From Akkermansiaceae bacterium (GTDB lineage: Bacteria; Verrucomicrobiota; Verrucomicrobiia; Verrucomicrobiales; DEV007): DNA of 64,000 bases. Positions 35,799-44,878 of the stretch are shown here, in pieces. Made by a program: the position numbers and the translations under genes. The stretch is taken from NCBI GenBank assembly GCA_024233005.1, contig JACKQE010000006.1:1-64000 (forward strand). Reading direction: 5' to 3'. The notes under the pieces are model-generated. The model saw only the letters and a list, made by a program, of their open reading frames with translations, had not been told where the DNA came from and ran no database searches. Each line of letters starts with the position of its first letter. Within the stretch, counting starts at the first letter, position 1.

Positions 35799-37292
35799 AT
35801 GACTCCCGTCAGTTCCACTCCGGTATCCTCACCCCCAGAATCCAAGTCCCCCGGCCTCCGCCGAGCCTCGTGGATCGGACGGATGTTCCTGATCCTTGCC
35901 GTGGGAGCCTCCTTGGTTGCTTTTCAACGCATCGCGGAGAAACGGGCGCAGCAATTCAACACCGTGGATTCCGAAGGGAAAACGGTGATCTTCGATCACG
36001 ACCAGCACGCCTATCTCAATGCCGGCCGCATGATGAAGCGGAGCCAGTACACCTATGAAATGCCCCGGCATCGTACCCCCGGGCTCCCGTTTCTGCTGTC
36101 ATTCTTCTACAGTGAACTGGATGCCTACGCCCCTGCGGATCCCCAGGATCCCCGACGGGTCAGCGAGGGCTACTTCACCAGGGGAAAGCACTTCGTCATA
36201 CTGCTCACCATTCTGGGACTTGTGACCATGTTCTTGGTCATCCGACGCTGGCTTCCCGTCGCTGAAAGCCTGCTCTTCCTTTGGATTTGCATGTGGTTGC
36301 TCTATATTTTCAAGGCGCCCTTCGTCCGTCCAGAACCGACGTTCTACACGGTCTTCTTTATCGGGAGCCTGCTCACGCTGCAGGTCCTGATCCGTCCGAC
36401 TTGGCGCGACGCCATCGCCGCCGGAGCGGTCCTCGCGTTTTGCTATCTCCTCAAGTCCGCAGTGCTCCCCTTGTTGTTGTTGTTTTTCGCCTGTTTCTGG
36501 CTCAAGCTGGGAGCCAGACTGATGCGGCTCCTCCTGACCCGTGGCAGCAGCCCACCCGATGCCCCGGTAAGTCTCCCCTCCGCTTCGCGGCTCTGGGTCG
36601 AAGTGGCCCAGGCCCACACGGTCTTGCTGGTTTTTCTGGGGTTGCTCTCCCCCTATCTCCTCACGACCGCCCGGCAGCACCAGGGAAACCCCTTCTGGAG
36701 CATGCACAGCAGTGTTTTCATGTGGACTGACTCGAAAGAAGAGATCTCACTTTGGGCATCACGGGGCATCACGGCAGATTCCGAAATCATTCCTCCGGAC
36801 GCGCCTTCCGCCCGCAACTATCTGGAATCCCACACGATGATCCAGATCGCGGATCGCTGCTGGCTGGGCGTCCGCAGCGTCTTGCACCGAATCCGGGAGG
36901 AATTCAGGGTCCTCTACGACTACACGGTAAAACGGCTGTTGCGTTGCGCCGTTGCGGCCATCCTGCTCTCCCTCCTCGCCTTTTGGCGCGATCTGCGCCG
37001 GTATTGGCCAGAAACTCTCTTCATTGTGGGCTATTTCCTCGGGTTTGCCGCCATTGCGGGATGGTACGAGATGCTTAAAACCGGGCCCCGTTTGTTGCTG
37101 GTGCTGTTTCCTCCACTGGCCTTCCTCTTCATTTTTTTGGTGCACCGGTATGGCCGACGCATTGCCGTCCCCCAATGGGGTCTGCAAATTGATCTGCGTC
37201 GCATCCTGCTGGCGATTCTGACGGTTTATCTGGCTTTTGCCACCCTTCAGGTTTGGCGCCACGACGCCTGGACCATTTTAGGGGCTCAGTGA
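35799..37292 (+). CDS. Polytopic membrane protein, GT39-like, function unknown
   Basis: The 497-residue product has about 8-10 membrane helices. A first helix at about residues 26-45 is followed by a large outside loop with DHDQHAYLNAGRMMK and RTPGLPFLLSFF, then helices such as FVILLTILGLVTMFLVI and LLLLFFACFWLKLGAR. The early acidic D/H loop and the fold resemble dolichyl-phosphate mannose-type (GT39/ArnT) glycosyltransferases, but no clear catalytic signature is seen. I start after the terminator hairpin rather than within it. Confidence 0.65.
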   Translation: MTPVSSTPVSSPPESKSPGLRRASWIGRMFLILAVGASLVAFQRIAEKRAQQFNTVDSEGKTVIFDHDQHAYLNAGRMMKRSQYTYEMPRHRTPGLPFLLSFFYSELDAYAPADPQDPRRVSEGYFTRGKHFVILLTILGLVTMFLVIRRWLPVAESLLFLWICMWLLYIFKAPFVRPEPTFYTVFFIGSLLTLQVLIRPTWRDAIAAGAVLAFCYLLKSAVLPLLLLFFACFWLKLGARLMRLLLTRGSSPPDAPVSLPSASRLWVEVAQAHTVLLVFLGLLSPYLLTTARQHQGNPFWSMHSSVFMWTDSKEEISLWASRGITADSEIIPPDAPSARNYLESHTMIQIADRCWLGVRSVLHRIREEFRVLYDYTVKRLLRCAVAAILLSLLAFWRDLRRYWPETLFIVGYFLGFAAIAGWYEMLKTGPRLLLVLFPPLAFLFIFLVHRYGRRIAVPQWGLQIDLRRILLAILTVYLAFATLQVWRHDAWTILGAQ

Positions 37293-37294
37293 CG

Positions 37295-38752
37295 TCACAA
37301 CACCGGAGCCAGAAGACGGACCACGCGGACGAGCAACCGGAAGGCAAAGGACCGCGACCGGAATTCATCCACACTGACCAAGCGGCTATCTGCAAAGTCG
37401 TGTTCCAACATCTGCCGCACCTCCGCAACAAACCCCTGCTCCAGACAGACGACAAACAACTCGAAGTTGATCCGGAACGAACGATTGTCGAGATTGGCCG
37501 TCCCCACCGCGGCCACCGCATCGTCGACCAAGATGACCTTTTGATGCATGAACCCGGCGGTGTAGCGGTATAGTTTCATCCCGCAGCCCACGGTTTCCTC
37601 CAGGTACGCAAAACTTGCCAGATAGACCAACCGGTGATCGACTTTCTCAGGGATCAGAATACGCACATCGACGCCCCGCATCACGGCAAGCTGCAATGCC
37701 GCCACCACCGCGCCATCGGGCACGAAGTAGGGTGAAGTGATCCAAATTCGCTTTTGCGCCGAATGAATGGCGTGGATAAAGGTCAGCCCGCAGGTTTCGA
37801 GCTCATCGGCGGGTCCGGTGGGGAGGGTCAGAACATGCGCCCCGGCGCATCCCGGACGCGGCGTCCAGTTCCACTCCGGAATAAGGCCCGAGGCCCAATA
37901 CCAATCCTCGAGAAAACAGTGCTGGATGGACATCACCGCCGGCCCCTCCACACGAACCATCGTGTCACGCCAGCGACCAAAATAATCGTTCCGCCCCAGA
38001 TACTCTTCCCCAACATTCAAGCCCCCGACAAAAGCCACGTCACCATCCGTCACGATAATCTTCCGATGGTTCCGGAAATTGATCTTGTAGCGGTTTTTGA
38101 TGAAGTGAATCCGGTTGAAGCTGAATACCTTGACACCACCGTCACGCAATCCCCGCTCATAGGCACGGGGCAATTGATAAGACCCCACGGGATCGTAGAG
38201 AAAGTAAACGGCCACCCCCTCGCGGCATTTTTCCAGCAGGAGCAGCTTCAATTCACGCCCCAGAGCGTCATCCCTCACGATATAGAACTGTACCAACACA
38301 TAATGTTTGGCCTCACGGATGGCCTCAAACATCGCGCCAAACCCAGCCTCACCATCAATCAGGAGCCGCAGGGTGTTTCCAGCCGTGAAAGGAAGCCGGG
38401 CCAGATTTTCCAAGGCTTTGAATTCGCCACGGGCTGGCGGTGAGGCGCACCCCATGGCTTCCAGGGACCTCGCAAGCTTGGTCGTGAGCCGATCGAGGGC
38501 TTCTTTCCCGCGACGATGGGCAGTCACATAGCCATAAAATTTCCGAGGCCCAAAGAAGAGAAACAGGATCAGGGATATTTCGGGAAGCAACCAGAGTCCG
38601 AGAATCCATCCCACCACCCCTTGCGAGGTCCTCCCTGTCATCAGGACATAAACTCCGGCCAGCAATCCAGCCAGGTGGACGCAGAGAATCAGGCCAAAAC
38701 CAACCCATTGAACCCATGGCACTTCGAAGAGTTCCCGGAGTCCCGCCAACAT
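37295..38752 (-). CDS. cls: Cardiolipin synthase (phospholipase D superfamily)
   Basis: The 485-residue protein has two N-terminal membrane helices (about 13-37 and 44-66) and two HKD catalytic motifs. The first is NHRKIIVTDGDVAFVGGLN (His229, Lys231, Asp236) and the second is MHQKVILVDDAVAAVGTAN (His403, Lys405, Asp410). It condenses two phosphatidylglycerol molecules into cardiolipin and glycerol at the inner membrane. Length and layout match ClsA. It converges with the membrane protein gene with two bases between stops. Confidence 0.95.
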   Translation of the reverse strand: MLAGLRELFEVPWVQWVGFGLILCVHLAGLLAGVYVLMTGRTSQGVVGWILGLWLLPEISLILFLFFGPRKFYGYVTAHRRGKEALDRLTTKLARSLEAMGCASPPARGEFKALENLARLPFTAGNTLRLLIDGEAGFGAMFEAIREAKHYVLVQFYIVRDDALGRELKLLLLEKCREGVAVYFLYDPVGSYQLPRAYERGLRDGGVKVFSFNRIHFIKNRYKINFRNHRKIIVTDGDVAFVGGLNVGEEYLGRNDYFGRWRDTMVRVEGPAVMSIQHCFLEDWYWASGLIPEWNWTPRPGCAGAHVLTLPTGPADELETCGLTFIHAIHSAQKRIWITSPYFVPDGAVVAALQLAVMRGVDVRILIPEKVDHRLVYLASFAYLEETVGCGMKLYRYTAGFMHQKVILVDDAVAAVGTANLDNRSFRINFELFVVCLEQGFVAEVRQMLEHDFADSRLVSVDEFRSRSFAFRLLVRVVRLLAPVL

Positions 38753-38805
38753 AAAATCAGATTCTCCTCATTTTTCGGGTGAAAGCAACGATTCTCCAGA
38801 ATAAA

Positions 38806-38833
38806 AAAGCACTGTCCCTGCGGACAGTGCTTT
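38806..38833 (-). terminator. Intrinsic terminator of the ribosomal protein locus
   Basis: A 12-bp perfect stem (AAAGCACTGTCC with GGACAGTGCTTT, loop of 4) starts 30 bases after the rpsD stop and is followed on the minus strand by a T-run. It closes the locus right after rpsD. Confidence 0.93.
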
Positions 38834-38863
38834 CCAAAAGAGTGATTGCAGACAGGATGCAGA

Positions 38864-39475
38864 TCAGCGCGAATAAAGCTCAACGACGAGCTGTTCATTG
38901 ACCATGGGGTCGATTTCTTCACGCTCGGGAGCCCGGTTGACTGTCCCGGTCAACTTGTCGCGATCCACCGAAACCCAATCCGGGGTTGGACGGCCTTGAG
39001 AATTGTCCATGAGGCGCATGGCGAGCTGCTGGGAGCGTGGACCGTTTCCGATGGTGATAACATCACCTGGCTTGCATTGGTAGGATGAAACGTCCACTCG
39101 CACGCCGTTTACAAAGACGTGACCGTGACCAACAAACTGGCGGGAAGCGCGCCTGGTGTTCCCGAAGCCCATACGGTAGGCGACGTTGTCCAAGCGCAAC
39201 TCAAGGAGTTGAAGCAGGATGGTCCCGGTAACCCCGATCCGACGCTGCGCCTCTTGGAAGGTCAGACGGAATTGCTTTTCGAGGACTCCATATTGGAAAC
39301 GCAGCTTTTGCTTTTCGGCGAGAGCCACGCCGTACTCGCTTTGCTTGCGGCGAGTCTTGCGCGCCCCATGCTGACCAGGAGGGAAAGCACGACGCTCAAG
39401 AGCTTTGGATGGACCGAAAAGCGGCACGCCAAATCGGCGGGATATTTTGTCACTGGGACCGGTGTATCTGGCCAT
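38864..39475 (-). CDS. rpsD: 30S ribosomal protein S4
   Basis: The 203-residue protein opens MARYTGPSDKISRRFG and has the S4 RNA-binding pattern LELRLDNVAYRMGFGNTRR, SRQFVGHGHVFVNGVRVD. It is a primary 16S rRNA binder and assembly initiator, and in many bacteria a repressor of its own operon. The N-terminal zinc cysteines of some S4 proteins are absent. It is the last gene of the locus; rpoA and rplQ, which often follow, are missing here. Confidence 0.97.
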   Translation of the reverse strand: MARYTGPSDKISRRFGVPLFGPSKALERRAFPPGQHGARKTRRKQSEYGVALAEKQKLRFQYGVLEKQFRLTFQEAQRRIGVTGTILLQLLELRLDNVAYRMGFGNTRRASRQFVGHGHVFVNGVRVDVSSYQCKPGDVITIGNGPRSQQLAMRLMDNSQGRPTPDWVSVDRDKLTGTVNRAPEREEIDPMVNEQLVVELYSR

Positions 39476-39509
39476 GGTAAATACTGAAAAAAGGATGAGT
39501 TCGGAAAAA

Positions 39510-40025
39510 TCAGACGCGGCGTGCTTTGCGGGGGCGACAACCGTTGTGGGGGACCGGGGTCACATCTTTGATCCGGGTCACTTCGATTCCCAGAGCCTGA
39601 ACGGCACGGACAGCGGACTCACGTCCCGATCCAGGACCTTTGACATGGACTTCCACCTGACGGAGGCCATGCCCCATCGCTTGACGACAGGCATCTTGGG
39701 AAACCAATTGGGCGGCATAAGCCGTGCTTTTCCGGGATCCTTTGAAACCCATCTTTCCGGCGCTGGACCAGCCGATGACATTGCCATTGGTGTCGGCGAC
39801 GGAAACAATGGTGTTGTTGAAGCTGGCACTGACGCTCACCACGCCATTGTGGATATTTTTGCTGCCTTTGGCCTTGAGGATCTTTGGCTTTTCGGCCTCC
39901 TCGGGATTGAGCTCCAAGAAAATGTCGGCCGCCGTCTTGGGGCGGTCCTGCTTTGGCGGCGCTGGGGCCGTAGCTTCCGGAGCGCTGGTGGGCGCAACAA
40001 CGGGGGTCTCTGTCTGATCTGCCAT
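39510..40025 (-). CDS. rpsK: 30S ribosomal protein S11 with N-terminal extension
   Basis: The S11 core is clear: KNIHNGVVSVSASFNNTIVS, GKMGFKGSRKSTAYAAQL, VEVHVKGPGSGRESAVRA and the tail VPHNGCRPRKARRV. The protein has 171 residues, about 40 more than usual. The extra N-terminus is Pro/Ala/Thr-rich and acidic (TSAPEATAPAPPKQDRPKT). S11 binds 16S rRNA on the platform. No internal ATG or GTG explains the extension away, so it appears real. Confidence 0.96.
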   Translation of the reverse strand: MADQTETPVVAPTSAPEATAPAPPKQDRPKTAADIFLELNPEEAEKPKILKAKGSKNIHNGVVSVSASFNNTIVSVADTNGNVIGWSSAGKMGFKGSRKSTAYAAQLVSQDACRQAMGHGLRQVEVHVKGPGSGRESAVRAVQALGIEVTRIKDVTPVPHNGCRPRKARRV

Positions 40026-40047
40026 GGTCTCTCCGCTAATCTAGGGT

Positions 40048-40434
40048 TTATTTGCCTTTTTTGGCCGTCCGCATCACACCCACTGTCTTGCGCTTGCCCT
40101 TGCGGGTGCGGGCATTTGTGGAAGTCCGCTGTCCACGCACCGGGAGGCCCCGACGATGCCGGATACCACGGTAGCAATTGATGGAAGTAAGGCGCTTGAG
40201 ATTGCTCTGCAGTTCCCGGCGAAGGTCACCTTCAATCACCAGGCCGGACGAAGTCACGGCGTGAGCGATTTTGGAAAGCTGATCATCGGTCAATTGACCG
40301 GTCCGGATGTTGGGATCAACACCGGCCTGCTCCAGAATCCTTTTTGTGGTGGTGGCACCAATGCCATAAATATAGGGAAGTGACGCCTCAATGCGCTTTT
40401 CGTTGGGAATTTCGACTCCGAGTAATCTTGCCAT
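40048..40434 (-). CDS. rpsM: 30S ribosomal protein S13
   Basis: The 128-residue protein starts MARLLGVEIPNEKRIEASL and carries GIGATTTKRILEQAG, then RGIRHRRGLPVRGQRTSTNA and a basic tail. It sits in the head of the small subunit and contacts 50S proteins and tRNA. It follows rpmJ by 51 bases, the usual bacterial order. Confidence 0.97.
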   Translation of the reverse strand: MARLLGVEIPNEKRIEASLPYIYGIGATTTKRILEQAGVDPNIRTGQLTDDQLSKIAHAVTSSGLVIEGDLRRELQSNLKRLTSINCYRGIRHRRGLPVRGQRTSTNARTRKGKRKTVGVMRTAKKGK

Positions 40435-40485
40435 GACGTTTGGTGTTCCGGATAAATAATAAAAAAATGCCTGAAGCGTCGCCCC

Positions 40486-40599
40486 TCAGCCCTGCCGTTG
40501 CTTGTGACGAGGGTTGCTGCAGATGATCCGCACCACGCCATGGCGGCGGATGACCCGGCATTCGCCACACAGTCTTTTCACTGAAGGTTTGACTTTCAT
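40486..40599 (-). CDS. rpmJ: 50S ribosomal protein L36
   Basis: The 37-codon gene reads MKVKPSVKRLCGECRVIRRH and ends SNPRHKQRQG. The four zinc ligands Cys11, Cys14, Cys27 and His32 are present, so this is the zinc-binding C+ form. The short length is normal for L36. It heads the rpmJ-rpsM-rpsK-rpsD segment; the usual infA in front of it is absent. Confidence 0.95.
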   Translation of the reverse strand: MKVKPSVKRLCGECRVIRRHGVVRIICSNPRHKQRQG

Positions 40600-40707
40600 A
40601 AAATACTCGTTGTTAAAAGGTTCCCACTGCTCTGACGTCGCTGATCGCAGCCGCTTGGACTCCCGCCTATAAAGGTGATCCGGGAGGGAGGAGCAAAAAG
40701 GGTTGAA

Positions 40708-40735
40708 TTAGTATCACATCATTTTCGCGCTGCAA
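40708..40735 (-). promoter_or_regulatory. Candidate promoter before rpmJ
   Basis: On the minus strand TTGCAG and TACTAA are separated by 16 bases, in the 177-base gap between map and rpmJ, the longest gap of the locus. The match is modest, and the gap is the better argument for a second transcription start. Confidence 0.35.
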
Positions 40736-40776
40736 GCAGGCATTCGCATTTCCGATAGATTTTTGACAATTTTTCT

Positions 40777-41628
40777 TCAATCAGCAGAGGTTTTGCGGTC
40801 AATCGCGCCGAGGAGATCCTTGCCACCCCATCCTACGGGTTTGGCGGCAACGCGGGGACGCGCGGTGAGAACTTCCGGCCCTTCCTCGGTGATGAGCACC
40901 ATGTGCTCAAAATGGGAGGATAACGCTCCATCCTTGGTCACAATGGTCCATTCATCTTTCAGCACCACCACTTCGGGGACTCCCACGTTAACCATCGGCT
41001 CAATGGCGAGCGCCATACCGGCCCGCAGGCGCGGGTTCTCCTTCATGGTGCCACGATCCCAATAGTTCGGCACCTGGGGTTCTTCGTGGAGTTTCTTCCC
41101 CACACCGTGGCCGACAAGGTCCCTGACCACTGAAAAGCCATAGGTGGTGACGCAATCCTCGACCGAACCGCAAAGTTCACTCAATTTCCCGCCTGGAACG
41201 GCATGGCTGATGGCGATTTCGAGCGATTCTTCGGTGGCCCACATGAGTTTCTGAGCTTCCGCGCTCATGCCTCCGGCTGAAACCGTCATCGCATTGTCAC
41301 CGACCCAACCTGCTTCCGTGATGATCCCGACATCGATTTTCACCAAATCTTGAAGGTGAATCACCCTGGGGCCGCCAATGCCATGAACGACTTCGTCGTT
41401 GATCGAAATGCAGATGTGCCCGGGAAATTTTCTGCGGCCTTGTTTGTAATGGTAGAAAGCACTCCGACAGGAGCGTTCCTTCATCAATCCAACCGCGAAT
41501 TCTTCGACCTCGCGGGTGGTTACCCCAGGTTTGACCTCCCGGGCTGTCAATGCCAAAATTTCTGCCGCAATCCTGCCCGCCTCACGTAGATGATCCAGTT
41601 GACGTCCGTGGCGGATGGGGATGCTCAT
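40777..41628 (-). CDS. map: Methionine aminopeptidase type I
   Basis: The 283-residue protein has the pita-bread metal ligands: KIDVGIITEAGWVGDNAMT (two Asp), DLVGHGVGKKLHEEPQVPN (His), LRAGMALAIEPMV (Glu) and ALSSHFEHMV (Glu). It removes the initiator methionine from new proteins. The C-terminus extends about 25 residues beyond the usual end (PRVAAKPVGWGGKDLL). Position after secY is the common bacterial one. Confidence 0.95.
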   Translation of the reverse strand: MSIPIRHGRQLDHLREAGRIAAEILALTAREVKPGVTTREVEEFAVGLMKERSCRSAFYHYKQGRRKFPGHICISINDEVVHGIGGPRVIHLQDLVKIDVGIITEAGWVGDNAMTVSAGGMSAEAQKLMWATEESLEIAISHAVPGGKLSELCGSVEDCVTTYGFSVVRDLVGHGVGKKLHEEPQVPNYWDRGTMKENPRLRAGMALAIEPMVNVGVPEVVVLKDEWTIVTKDGALSSHFEHMVLITEEGPEVLTARPRVAAKPVGWGGKDLLGAIDRKTSAD

Positions 41629-41720
41629 GGGGATTCAACTTCCTGATCAAGCCAAAACCGGACAGAGGGGGGACATCTGCCCGAAAAGCCCCTCGGGACC
41701 AACAGGCCGAAACTCGGCGA

Positions 41721-43244
41721 CTATACCTGATGGACTTGGGTCGAGCTGTAAATATAGAAGCTGACCGCCACCAGAACCAGGATCGCAGCGAGGATCCAGA
41801 GCCAAAGGAGCGATCCCTGCGGTGTACCGAGTTGACCGACAGGTTTGTTGTCGTAGCGACCACGGATTTTCCCTTTTCTGAGAAAGCCGTCGTAGTGGCG
41901 CTGAATCAGGTGGGTTTCCACCTGCCTCATGATGTCAAGGATTACCCCCACCATGATCAGAAGGCTGGTGCCACCAAAAAGGCCCGCGGCAATAGAAGGC
42001 ACTCCAAGCGCACGGCCCAGCACGGCGGGCAGCACATAGATGAAAGTCAGGAAAATGGCTCCGGCAAAGGTCAGCTTGCTCATCGTGGAGTCCAAAAACT
42101 CAGCCGTGGGCTTGCCTGGTCTGACCCCGGGGATATAGCCTCCATTGCGCTTCAAATCATCCGCAATTTGGGCAGGTTGGAACATGGTGGCCACCCAAAA
42201 ATAACTGAAGAAGAAAATCAGCAGGCAGGAGACGGTATAGAAAACCCAAGGATGGAGCTGACCGTTCAAGATCGCCGCCACTTTCCCCCAACCGCTGTTG
42301 CTTTTGGAAAAAGCGCCGATGATCTGTCCGGGAAATGCCAAAATCGCCTGAGCAAAAATGATGGGCATCACCCCGGCGTAATTGATCTTCAGTGGCATGT
42401 AATTGGTCTGCCCGCCGACCATTTTACGACCAACCATGCGTTTGGCGTAGTTTACACTGACGCGCCGCTGGGCTTGGGTGATGGCAATGACGGCCGCAAT
42501 GACCAGCAGCAGGAAGAATACCAACGCCACCAAATAGAGCGGGCGGATCGGATCACCGGCGGCACCGACCACGTAGGTTTTGTAAACCTGAACCAAAGCC
42601 CCCGGCAGGGCAAAAATAATGTTCACGGTAATGATGATCGAAATCCCATTGCCAATTCCCCGCTCAGTAATCTGATCCCCAAGCCACATGAGAAGCATGG
42701 TTCCCGCGGTGATGATGCAGACTGTTCTAAAATAAAAACCGAATCCCGCATCCGGCACCAGTTCCCGGGTTCCATGGTCGTCGACGATACCTCGCAACAT
42801 GATGTTGTATTCCGGATGCACCAAGGACCGCGCAAGCAACCACCCCTGCATGATGCAAAGAGCAATGGCGACGTAGCGGGTGTAAAGACTGATCTTTTGC
42901 CGCCCGCCGTCCTCTCTGGCCAGCTTGCCAAGCTGCGGCACGACCGCCGTAAGCAATTGCAGCATGATGGAGGCGCTGATGTAGGGCATGATGCCCAACG
43001 CAAACAGGGCGCTTTTTTGCAAGGCGCCACCACTGAAGACATTCATCAGGGAGATCAGGGTCCCCGCCCCTCCCGAACCGGACTGCGACTGGGCTTTCTG
43101 AACCAACTGGTCGAGTGCCACGGTATCGACCCCGGGCAAAGGAATCATCGCCCCCAAACGGACAACCACGATGATTAGCAACGTGAAGAAAATTCGCGTG
43201 CGTAGTTCAGGGATCTTAAGAGAGTTGGCGAATGCGGAAATCAT
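41721..43244 (-). CDS. secY: Protein translocase subunit SecY
   Basis: The 507-residue protein has ten membrane helices and SecY signatures. LGAMIPLPGVDT is the plug-proximal start, LGIMPYISASIMLQLL is helix 2, and RGIGNGISIIITVNI and TYFWVATMFQPAQIADDLKR-like sequence (SYFWVATMFQPAQIADDLK) follow. It forms the inner-membrane channel with SecE and SecG. Length is longer than the E. coli 443, mainly from loop and C-terminal additions. Confidence 0.97.
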   Translation of the reverse strand: MISAFANSLKIPELRTRIFFTLLIIVVVRLGAMIPLPGVDTVALDQLVQKAQSQSGSGGAGTLISLMNVFSGGALQKSALFALGIMPYISASIMLQLLTAVVPQLGKLAREDGGRQKISLYTRYVAIALCIMQGWLLARSLVHPEYNIMLRGIVDDHGTRELVPDAGFGFYFRTVCIITAGTMLLMWLGDQITERGIGNGISIIITVNIIFALPGALVQVYKTYVVGAAGDPIRPLYLVALVFFLLLVIAAVIAITQAQRRVSVNYAKRMVGRKMVGGQTNYMPLKINYAGVMPIIFAQAILAFPGQIIGAFSKSNSGWGKVAAILNGQLHPWVFYTVSCLLIFFFSYFWVATMFQPAQIADDLKRNGGYIPGVRPGKPTAEFLDSTMSKLTFAGAIFLTFIYVLPAVLGRALGVPSIAAGLFGGTSLLIMVGVILDIMRQVETHLIQRHYDGFLRKGKIRGRYDNKPVGQLGTPQGSLLWLWILAAILVLVAVSFYIYSSTQVHQV

Positions 43245-43315
43245 CGGGGGAGTTCGCTGAAGCTGGCAAAGAAACTGGCTGACGGATCACTGTCGGACGG
43301 GGTCGACCCGCCGAA

Positions 43316-43765
43316 TCAGGCGTTGGAGACAACCGTGCCGCCGGCTTTCTCGATCTTCTCCTTGGCGGTGGCGCTCAATTTGGAGACCTCCACCGTCAAC
43401 TTGCGTTGCAACTTCCCGTCACCAAGGATTTTGATGCCGTCGAAGACCCCGCGAACCAATCCCGCTTCCCGAAGAGTCGCTTCGTTGACAGTGGCACCGT
43501 CTTCAAAGCGGTCATTCAAATCGTCCACGTTGAGGACGGCATAGTTCACCCGGAACTGGAAGTTGCTGAACCCTTTCTTGGGCAGACGCCGGTTCAAAGG
43601 CATCTGGCCCCCTTCAAATCCGGGGCGGATGGAAGCACCGGAACGGGCTTTTTGTCCTTTGTGTCCTTTGCCACTCGTTTTACCGAGACCGGAACTTTCC
43701 CCACGACCCAAACGCTTTTTACGGTGCTTGGCTCCGGGACGGGGCTTCAAATCGTGCAGTCGCAT
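43316..43765 (-). CDS. rplO: 50S ribosomal protein L15
   Basis: The 149-residue protein shows the glycine-rich N-terminus GRGESSGLGKTSGKGHKGQK and a central FEGGQMPLNRRLPKKGFSN. It binds 23S rRNA late in assembly. It follows rpsE directly: the 40-base gap leaves no room for rpmD (L30), which lies here in many bacteria. Confidence 0.97.
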   Translation of the reverse strand: MRLHDLKPRPGAKHRKKRLGRGESSGLGKTSGKGHKGQKARSGASIRPGFEGGQMPLNRRLPKKGFSNFQFRVNYAVLNVDDLNDRFEDGATVNEATLREAGLVRGVFDGIKILGDGKLQRKLTVEVSKLSATAKEKIEKAGGTVVSNA

Positions 43766-43805
43766 AACTACTGGTTTCCTCTAAAATTATCGTTGTTCTC
43801 AGACC

Positions 43806-44462
43806 TCAGAGGGCCTTTTTTTCCGGGAGCTTTTTGCCCCGGCCGGCATAAACCTGTTCTCTGGTGCGCAGCGAAAGCAGCGCTTTCAAGGTGGCCTTGA
43901 CCACGTTGGCGTCGTTGTTGGATCCAAAGCTTTTGGAAAGCATGTCACGGATCCCCGCCGCCTCGGCAACGTAGCGGACACCGCCCCCGGCAATAACCCC
44001 GGTTCCGGGTGACGCGGGACGAAGAAGCACCTTGCTGCCACCGAATTCGCCCACCACCGCGTGGGGGATGGTGTGTTCGGAAAGGGGAACTTTGACGAGA
44101 GATTTCTTGGAGGCTTCGGTGGCCTTGCGGATGGAGTCGGCCACTTCGTTGGCTTTGCCGAAACCGTAACCAACCCGGCCATTTTTGTCACCGACGACCA
44201 CCAAGGCACTGAAGCTGAAACGACGACCGCCTTTGACGACCTTGGCACACCGGTTGATGTGAACCAGTTTTTCAATCAACTCAGGACCTTTGCCCTCCCC
44301 TTCCATGTCGCCCAAAATTTGCTCAGCGCGACGGAGGCGGTCGGATTTGCGTCCAGGTTGGCTCTGGGCCGGTGCTGAGGCAACAGCCTCCGGAACAACC
44401 ACTGCCACCTCATCGTCGGCGGGAGCGGCTGGATTCTCTTCAATTGTATTGTCGGTTGCCAT
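43806..44462 (-). CDS. rpsE: 30S ribosomal protein S5 with N-terminal extension
   Basis: The core is standard: VVKGGRRFSFSALVVVGDKN, GRVGYGFGKANEVADSIRKA, ASPGTGVIAGGGVRYVAEAA and KALLSLRTREQV. The protein has 218 residues, about 50 more than E. coli S5. The added N-terminus is acidic and Ala/Pro-rich (ENPAAPADDEVAVVVPEAVA). S5 acts in decoding accuracy and mRNA unwinding. Confidence 0.97.
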   Translation of the reverse strand: MATDNTIEENPAAPADDEVAVVVPEAVASAPAQSQPGRKSDRLRRAEQILGDMEGEGKGPELIEKLVHINRCAKVVKGGRRFSFSALVVVGDKNGRVGYGFGKANEVADSIRKATEASKKSLVKVPLSEHTIPHAVVGEFGGSKVLLRPASPGTGVIAGGGVRYVAEAAGIRDMLSKSFGSNNDANVVKATLKALLSLRTREQVYAGRGKKLPEKKAL

Positions 44463-44498
44463 GGTGGTCCTTTTCTGAATGTTGCCCGGCGTTTGGGC

Positions 44499-44855
44499 TT
44501 AAAATTTCAATCCTGCCTCACGGGCCGCATCAGCCAGGGCTTTAACTTTTCCTGAATAGGCGAAGCCGCCGCGATCAAAGACGACCGCTTCAACACTTTT
44601 GCCCTTGGCTCGCTCCGCGAGAAGCTTCCCCACCTTTGCTGCCGTGGTGGCATTGGCACGGGACTCACCCACCTCTTTATCCTTGGTCGAAGCGGACACC
44701 AAAGTGACCCCCGCCGTGTCGTCGATGACCTGGGCGTAGACGTTTTTGTTCGAGAAAAACACAGCGAGACGCGGACGGCCGACAGTGCCGGAGATCTTGC
44801 GGCGCACCCGTTGATGGAGGCGTTGGCGGATCTGCTTGCGATTGATGATGCTCAT
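44499..44855 (-). CDS. rplR: 50S ribosomal protein L18
   Basis: The 118-residue protein has RVRRKISGTVGRPRLAVFFS, NKNVYAQVIDDTAGVTLVSA, and ends VFDRGGFAYSGKVKALADAA. It binds 5S rRNA in the central protuberance. It follows rplF by 23 bases. Confidence 0.97.
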   Translation of the reverse strand: MSIINRKQIRQRLHQRVRRKISGTVGRPRLAVFFSNKNVYAQVIDDTAGVTLVSASTKDKEVGESRANATTAAKVGKLLAERAKGKSVEAVVFDRGGFAYSGKVKALADAAREAGLKF

Positions 44856-44878
44856 GACAGTTTGCCTAAAATGAAGGG

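Noticed and set aside
38753..38863. A small gene between rpsD and cls
   Set aside because: The stretch is taken up by the terminator hairpin and the cls start region.
43766..43805. A hidden rpmD between rpsE and rplO
   Set aside because: The gap is only 40 bases, too short for L30.
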